A stretch of 27,905 nucleotides of DNA from NCBI GenBank assembly GCA_964348755.1, contig CAYGDW010000037.1, positions 1-27,905 of the forward strand, in the 5' to 3' direction. Position 1 is the first letter of the stretch. Each line of letters begins with the position of its first letter. The stretch comes from UBA7960 sp964348755 (GTDB lineage Bacteria > Bacteroidota > Bacteroidia > Bacteroidales > UBA7960). Below are positions 24,892-27,905 of the stretch, in pieces. The translations under genes were made by a program, and so were the position numbers. The notes beneath the pieces are model-generated. The model did no database searches and was not told where the DNA came from. It was given only the letters and a program-made list of their open reading frames with translations.

Positions 24892-25503
24892 CTAATATTT
24901 CTTTTGAATTATTAAACCATAAACAAGCTGAACCAGACCAAATCCAAAGGCCCAGAAAGCCAATGATAGTCCGATAAACTGAAAAGCAAGCAGCCCGGTA
25001 ATTATCTGAATCAGGCCCAGGTTTCGCATTTCAGGCAAAGTGTATTTGCTGGCATTTACAAGTGCAATGCCGTAAAAAATTAAAGTCAGCGAAGGCAAAA
25101 TGCCAATATAACCTTTAGCCATAAACATTAAGCTCAATATGCCGCCCGTTGCCAGCGGAATAAGAAGGTTGATGATAAGGTTTTTGGTTTGATGATCCAA
25201 TACTTTTATGGTTTGTTCTCTCGCTTTGCGGTGCGTAAAATAAAGGGCACCTGCAATGGAAAGTATAAGCGTTACAGCCGCAATTGCAACCAACCTCCAA
25301 AGATCGGTAGCTGTAATTTCAACCGAATAATAAACCAGGTAATCCCTGCCCTTAAAAACCAGCCAGTGGGCTGCCATTGCTCCGGAAAATGCAATAAGCC
25401 CGGTTGATATTCCCGACCACCCGCTCAGTGAAATAAACCGTGTTGAGCGGGTCATTATTTCTTTGATCTCCCGCAAGTCTTCTATGTATTTTTCTTTGTT
25501 CAT
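24892..25503 (-). CDS. Multi-pass membrane protein of a regulator operon
   Basis: A 203-residue protein. The ATG at 25503 (MNKEKYIEDLREIKEIMTRS) is preferred over an upstream ATG at 25554 because the longer version would translate through the palindromic control site. A short amphipathic cytosolic lead is followed by about six helices: STGLIAFSGAMAAHWLVF, LVAIAAVTLILSIAGALYF, a pair within LIINLLIPLATGGILSLMF and GILPSLTLIFYGIALVNA, and a pair in the last 40 residues. I do not recognise a function. It is the first gene of a three-gene operon with the winged-helix regulator and a small membrane protein, an arrangement common in Bacteroidota for small envelope-related or signal-sensing sets. 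Confidence 0.8.
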   Translation of the reverse strand: MNKEKYIEDLREIKEIMTRSTRFISLSGWSGISTGLIAFSGAMAAHWLVFKGRDYLVYYSVEITATDLWRLVAIAAVTLILSIAGALYFTHRKAREQTIKVLDHQTKNLIINLLIPLATGGILSLMFMAKGYIGILPSLTLIFYGIALVNASKYTLPEMRNLGLIQIITGLLAFQFIGLSLAFWAFGFGLVQLVYGLIIQKKY

Positions 25504-25530
25504 TTTCAAAGTACTTTGAAATGCAAAGTA
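25504..25530 (-). promoter_or_regulatory. 18-bp palindrome plus extra half-site, candidate operator
   Basis: TTTCAAAGTACTTTGAAA (25504-25521) is a perfect palindrome that touches the start codon at 25503. A third copy of the half-site, CAAAGTA (25524-25530), pairs with TACTTTG (25512-25518) across 5 nt. Two overlapping dyads of the same motif just upstream of an operon encoding a winged-helix regulator fit an autoregulatory operator. Confidence 0.6.
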
Positions 25531-25673
25531 AAATAAAAAATAAGTAACCGACAAATTTTTTTAATAAAAGTTTTTGTGCAAAGGTTACCCCGAGCAGTTG
25601 CGGTTATAACCTGACTCGCAAAATATTTGCCGGGCAAAACGGCAATCTGTTGCTGGTTTCAAATGGGGTTAGT

Positions 25674-26339
25674 TCATTTTATTTCGTTTCTAAACCTCAT
25701 GAGGCTTTCCTCACTCTCGAACTCTTTTTTCACAACTCCATTCTCATCGCAGAGCTTATAATAAAGATCTCTCCCCCTTGTGCCAATTTCACTTTTTGCA
25801 ATCAAAAACAATCCTTTGAATTGCCCTTTTTTAATTAATTCAAAAGATTCGGCTGAAAATAACTCATGCCATTTTCCCGATTCCAAGTCAACTTTAACTA
25901 TTTGGTTCCCGCTGGCATATTTTTCTGTGCCAAAAATCAAAAACTTTTCATCAAGCGATAATGTTGGATTAATCACATTCAAAATTTCGAATGTACCATC
26001 CAAGCCATCCAAATATGGTTTTTTATCACTTAAAGTGGTTTCGAGCAAAGTCTTTATATTAACCTTCATTATTTTATTGATGGTGTACGAACCATAGGCT
26101 GTTCTGGCCGGTGTTTCTCTAATAAAAACAATATTTTTCTCTTTTAAAAGTAGAACCGGGTCTCGGTCTGAGCCATTGAAAGTAAGTTGTTTTTGACTGC
26201 CATCAGTAAATGCAACATATACATTTTTGTCCTTTAAAAATGCTTTTGCTGGCAAAATTTGTCCTGATGCGCATACTGAGATGCTGCAAAATGCAATAAA
26301 AAAAGTTAAAAAAAGTGCTGATTTTATTAACATTTTCAT
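25674..26339 (-). CDS. Secreted protein, possible TolB-like propeller fragment
   Basis: A 221-residue protein with a signal peptide (MKMLIKSALFLTFFIAFCSI, cleavage near ASGQ). The mature part has short beta repeats: VYVAFTDGSQKQLTFNGSDRDPVLL, ITKI-type strands, NPTLSLDEKFLIFGTEKYASGNQIVKVDLESGKWHELF. The patterns 'QLTFNGSDRDPVL' and 'NPTLSLDEKFLIF' are those of TolB/WD40-like propeller blades, but only about three blades are visible, so it is shorter than a full propeller. No catalytic motif. It may be exported to the periplasm; function unknown. It stands alone on the minus strand. Confidence 0.7.
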   Translation of the reverse strand: MKMLIKSALFLTFFIAFCSISVCASGQILPAKAFLKDKNVYVAFTDGSQKQLTFNGSDRDPVLLLKEKNIVFIRETPARTAYGSYTINKIMKVNIKTLLETTLSDKKPYLDGLDGTFEILNVINPTLSLDEKFLIFGTEKYASGNQIVKVDLESGKWHELFSAESFELIKKGQFKGLFLIAKSEIGTRGRDLYYKLCDENGVVKKEFESEESLMRFRNEIK

Positions 26340-26595
26340 GGTTTTATATTTTTAATTGGTGTGTTGCTACTCAAGTCAATTAATATTTTGCTAAAACCCG
26401 CGATCGGGCATACTGCTTAAAATTGCTTATGGCCTAAGTTTGCTGAAACTCGCAGCTATTAATAAAAATTGCATGGTTTCAAAAAAACCATGACATTCTA
26501 CTTTTATTGTAGCAGCAGCCATTAACCCAAACAAAGTAAATAATTTAGCCTTTAAGCAAAACAGGCTTTTTAACTTTGTTTTTTTATCGAGGTTT
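26340..26595. other. Intergenic region with hairpins
   Basis: 256 bp between two minus-strand secreted-protein genes. It holds an 8-bp hairpin CATGGTTT/AAACCATG (26472-26492, 5-nt loop) and the nested hairpin at 26529-26581. I found no exact TAnnTTTG box for the downstream gene. Confidence 0.6.
26529..26581. terminator. Nested hairpin, possible bidirectional terminator
   Basis: The outer arms AAACAAAGT (26529-26537) and ACTTTGTTT (26573-26581) enclose an inner AGCCT/AGGCT pair (26547-26551, 26563-26567). On the plus strand it continues into a T run (26579-26585). It lies just 3' of the minus-strand gene ending at 26596, where termination would be expected, though the T run is on the other strand's side. 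Confidence 0.35.
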
Positions 26596-27045
26596 TTATT
26601 CTTCAAAAAATTCGGCCCAGGTCATTGTTACATTTTCCCTGGTTTGGCCTGTAATTACCTGAATCTGAATCCCATTTCTTGTCATAACCAAATTGTAGGT
26701 AATATCAGCTTCACCAATAAGCTCATCAAGTTCCCTCATGGCAGGTATTTCAATCTCTGCCTCAGCAAAGGTAATCAGCAGCATCATGGTAGATAGTGTT
26801 GAATAAATATTTATGAAATTATCCCTGCTCATTACATCCACCGGACTTGTGGCAGTTATTTTAATCTGCATAGTATTGCCATTCGAAAATGTTAAATACT
26901 TAAATTCATTGGCAATATATTTGCTGGCTTCAATGTTTATAATTTCTTTTTTTAATCTTGCAGAAAAATTAGTCTGAGCAAATGAACTGCTAATTGAAAA
27001 TAAACCAATTAGAATAAAAGCAATAAAGACGGATGGTGATTTCAT
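26596..27045 (-). CDS. Secreted hypothetical protein
   Basis: A 149-residue protein. The ATG at 27045 starts a standard signal peptide (MKSPSVFIAFILIGLFSISSSFAQ), whereas an upstream ATG at 27105 would put 20 polar residues before it. The mature region (~125 residues) mixes strands and helices: FKYLTFSNGNTMQIKITATS, a hydrophobic helix TLSTMMLLITFAEAE, and MTRNGIQIQVITGQTRENVT followed by MTWAEFFEE. No cysteines, lipobox or known motif. I do not recognise a family. It would sit in the periplasm or be released. Confidence 0.65.
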   Translation of the reverse strand: MKSPSVFIAFILIGLFSISSSFAQTNFSARLKKEIINIEASKYIANEFKYLTFSNGNTMQIKITATSPVDVMSRDNFINIYSTLSTMMLLITFAEAEIEIPAMRELDELIGEADITYNLVMTRNGIQIQVITGQTRENVTMTWAEFFEE

Positions 27046-27455
27046 GGTTGATGTGATTAAAATTTTAAATGAATATTTAGAAATTTGGACTGCCTGCACT
27101 CCCAATTAATTAAAATTTTTATGATTGTTTTGCCAATAAATCAAATCTGTTGCCAAAATAATAAATATTAAATTAACCCGCTAATTTTAATTTAAACGCG
27201 GAGTGTAATTAATATTTGACTCACGGCATGAAGTTATATGTGCTTAATAATCAAAGTGTAAGAATTGAAAAAATATTGTCCGGTTTTACGCGTCTATCTT
27301 AATTTTTTTTTGCGACTCCGGCATCTGGCAGTATGTTAATAGGATGTTGGATTGAGGGTAAACCCCATATTTAAATAGAACTCAGTGGACTTGCTAAGGG
27401 TTTTAACTGATAGGGTGAAAATAACTGAGATTTCGTATTGAGTAATCTTGCAGCA
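27046..27455. other. A/T-rich intergenic region, nothing identified
   Basis: 410 bp between two minus-strand genes. No strong hairpin with T run, no exact promoter box and no credible small gene was found; a 24-codon plus-strand frame starting at 27228 is not supported by any motif. Confidence 0.55.
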
Positions 27456-27905
27456 TTACGCATCGGGGATCTCCGGTTCAACTAAATTTTTCAACTTATC
27501 CAAAGACTCCTGCCACCCTAAATAGCACATCTCAGCAGGTATAACCGCGGGAATTCCTTCCTGAATGATTTTGAGGTCAGTACCGCACGAAACCTCCTTG
27601 AGCCAAACCGAAGTAATCATTTCTCCGGGCAAGTTTGGGTCATCAAATTTATCAGTGTATTTTATAAATTCGTTTGCCTTGATTTCCAAAACCTTCCCTC
27701 CAAAAGAATGCTCTTTGCCTGAGGTGAAATTTATAAATGAAATTTTGTAAGTGCCACCTGCACGCACATCCATTTTATGAATTACACATAAAAACCCGTA
27801 TGGCGGAATCCAACTGGCATAAGCAAGAGGGTCAGTAAAGGCACGAAATACCTTTTCGGGTGTTGCTTTAAGTACCCTGTGTAATGTTACGCTATTGGTT
27901 GTCAT
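27456..27905 (-). CDS. SRPBCC/AHSA1-type START-like domain protein
   Basis: A 149-residue protein whose ATG occupies the last three bases of the window. It matches the AHSA1/CalC-like SRPBCC fold over its whole length: RVLKATPEKVFRAFTDPLAYASWIPP at the N-terminus, VRAGGTYKISFIN, GGKVLEIKANEFIKYTDKF, and TDLKIIQEGIP followed by LGWQESLDKLKNLVE at the C-terminal helix. These domains form a hydrophobic ligand cavity; the ligand is not predictable. Members are often annotated as 'activator of Hsp90 ATPase 1 family', but this short type has no known chaperone role. The frame could extend beyond the window, although the start fits the family. Confidence 0.85.
   Translation of the reverse strand: MTTNSVTLHRVLKATPEKVFRAFTDPLAYASWIPPYGFLCVIHKMDVRAGGTYKISFINFTSGKEHSFGGKVLEIKANEFIKYTDKFDDPNLPGEMITSVWLKEVSCGTDLKIIQEGIPAVIPAEMCYLGWQESLDKLKNLVEPEIPDA

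Noticed and set aside
27228..27302. 24-codon plus-strand frame starting at the ATG at 27228
   Set aside because: No promoter box, no motif, and very short; A/T-rich DNA easily yields such frames.

Overview
The window reads as chromosomal DNA of a member of the Bacteroidota, most likely a Bacteroidales/Marinilabiliales-like or related environmental lineage. The evidence is a SusC/SusD pair, two proteins with type IX secretion (T9SS) C-terminal sorting domains, lipoboxes on surface glycan proteins, TAnnTTTG-type promoter boxes and A-rich leaders instead of Shine-Dalgarno sites. The 100-N run at 1324-1423 and the mosaic of small unrelated genes on the right suggest a draft or metagenome-assembled scaffold. 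Species cannot be named from the sequence alone.

Left part (1-2955): a secreted parallel beta-helix protein is followed 10 bp later by a T9SS cargo protein made of four ~75-residue 'YWFNNN' repeats, a PKD domain and a sorting domain. That second gene is cut by the N-gap. The gap flanks carry an identical 55-bp sequence, and collapsing the two copies restores one in-frame 552-residue protein, so the gap is probably an assembly artefact or a collapsed repeat.

Centre (2989-21728): a polysaccharide utilization locus (PUL). A minus-strand membrane regulator (beta-propeller, Y_Y_Y domain, one TM helix, coiled coil, LuxR-type HTH, no kinase) faces a plus-strand series: SusC-like transporter, SusD-like lipoprotein and a LamG-type surface glycan-binding lipoprotein. 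An intrinsic terminator follows, then a tight enzyme operon: GH144-like lipoprotein, GH43-like/discoidin/FN3, GH144-like with CBM, FN3 and T9SS domains, a second GH43-like/discoidin/FN3, and a GH3 beta-glucosidase lipoprotein. The GH144 and GH3 pairing points to beta-1,2-glucan (sophoran or cyclic glucan) as the likely substrate: endo-cleavage by GH144, import by SusCD, and release of glucose by GH3. The GH144-GH43 unit occurs twice in tandem, which makes the GH43-like proteins intimate partners of the endoglucanases. Their role is the main open question.

Right part (21729-27905): two hairpins close the PUL. Then come minus-strand genes: a zf-TFIIB zinc-ribbon protein, a DUF2200 protein, an ExoD-like membrane protein, a gene-free cluster of palindromes (23819-24289), a three-gene operon (membrane protein, small winged-helix regulator, membrane protein) headed by an 18-bp perfect palindrome touching the start codon, two secreted proteins of unknown function, and an SRPBCC/AHSA1-type protein at the right edge. 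No rRNA, tRNA, CRISPR array, transposase or phage gene was seen.
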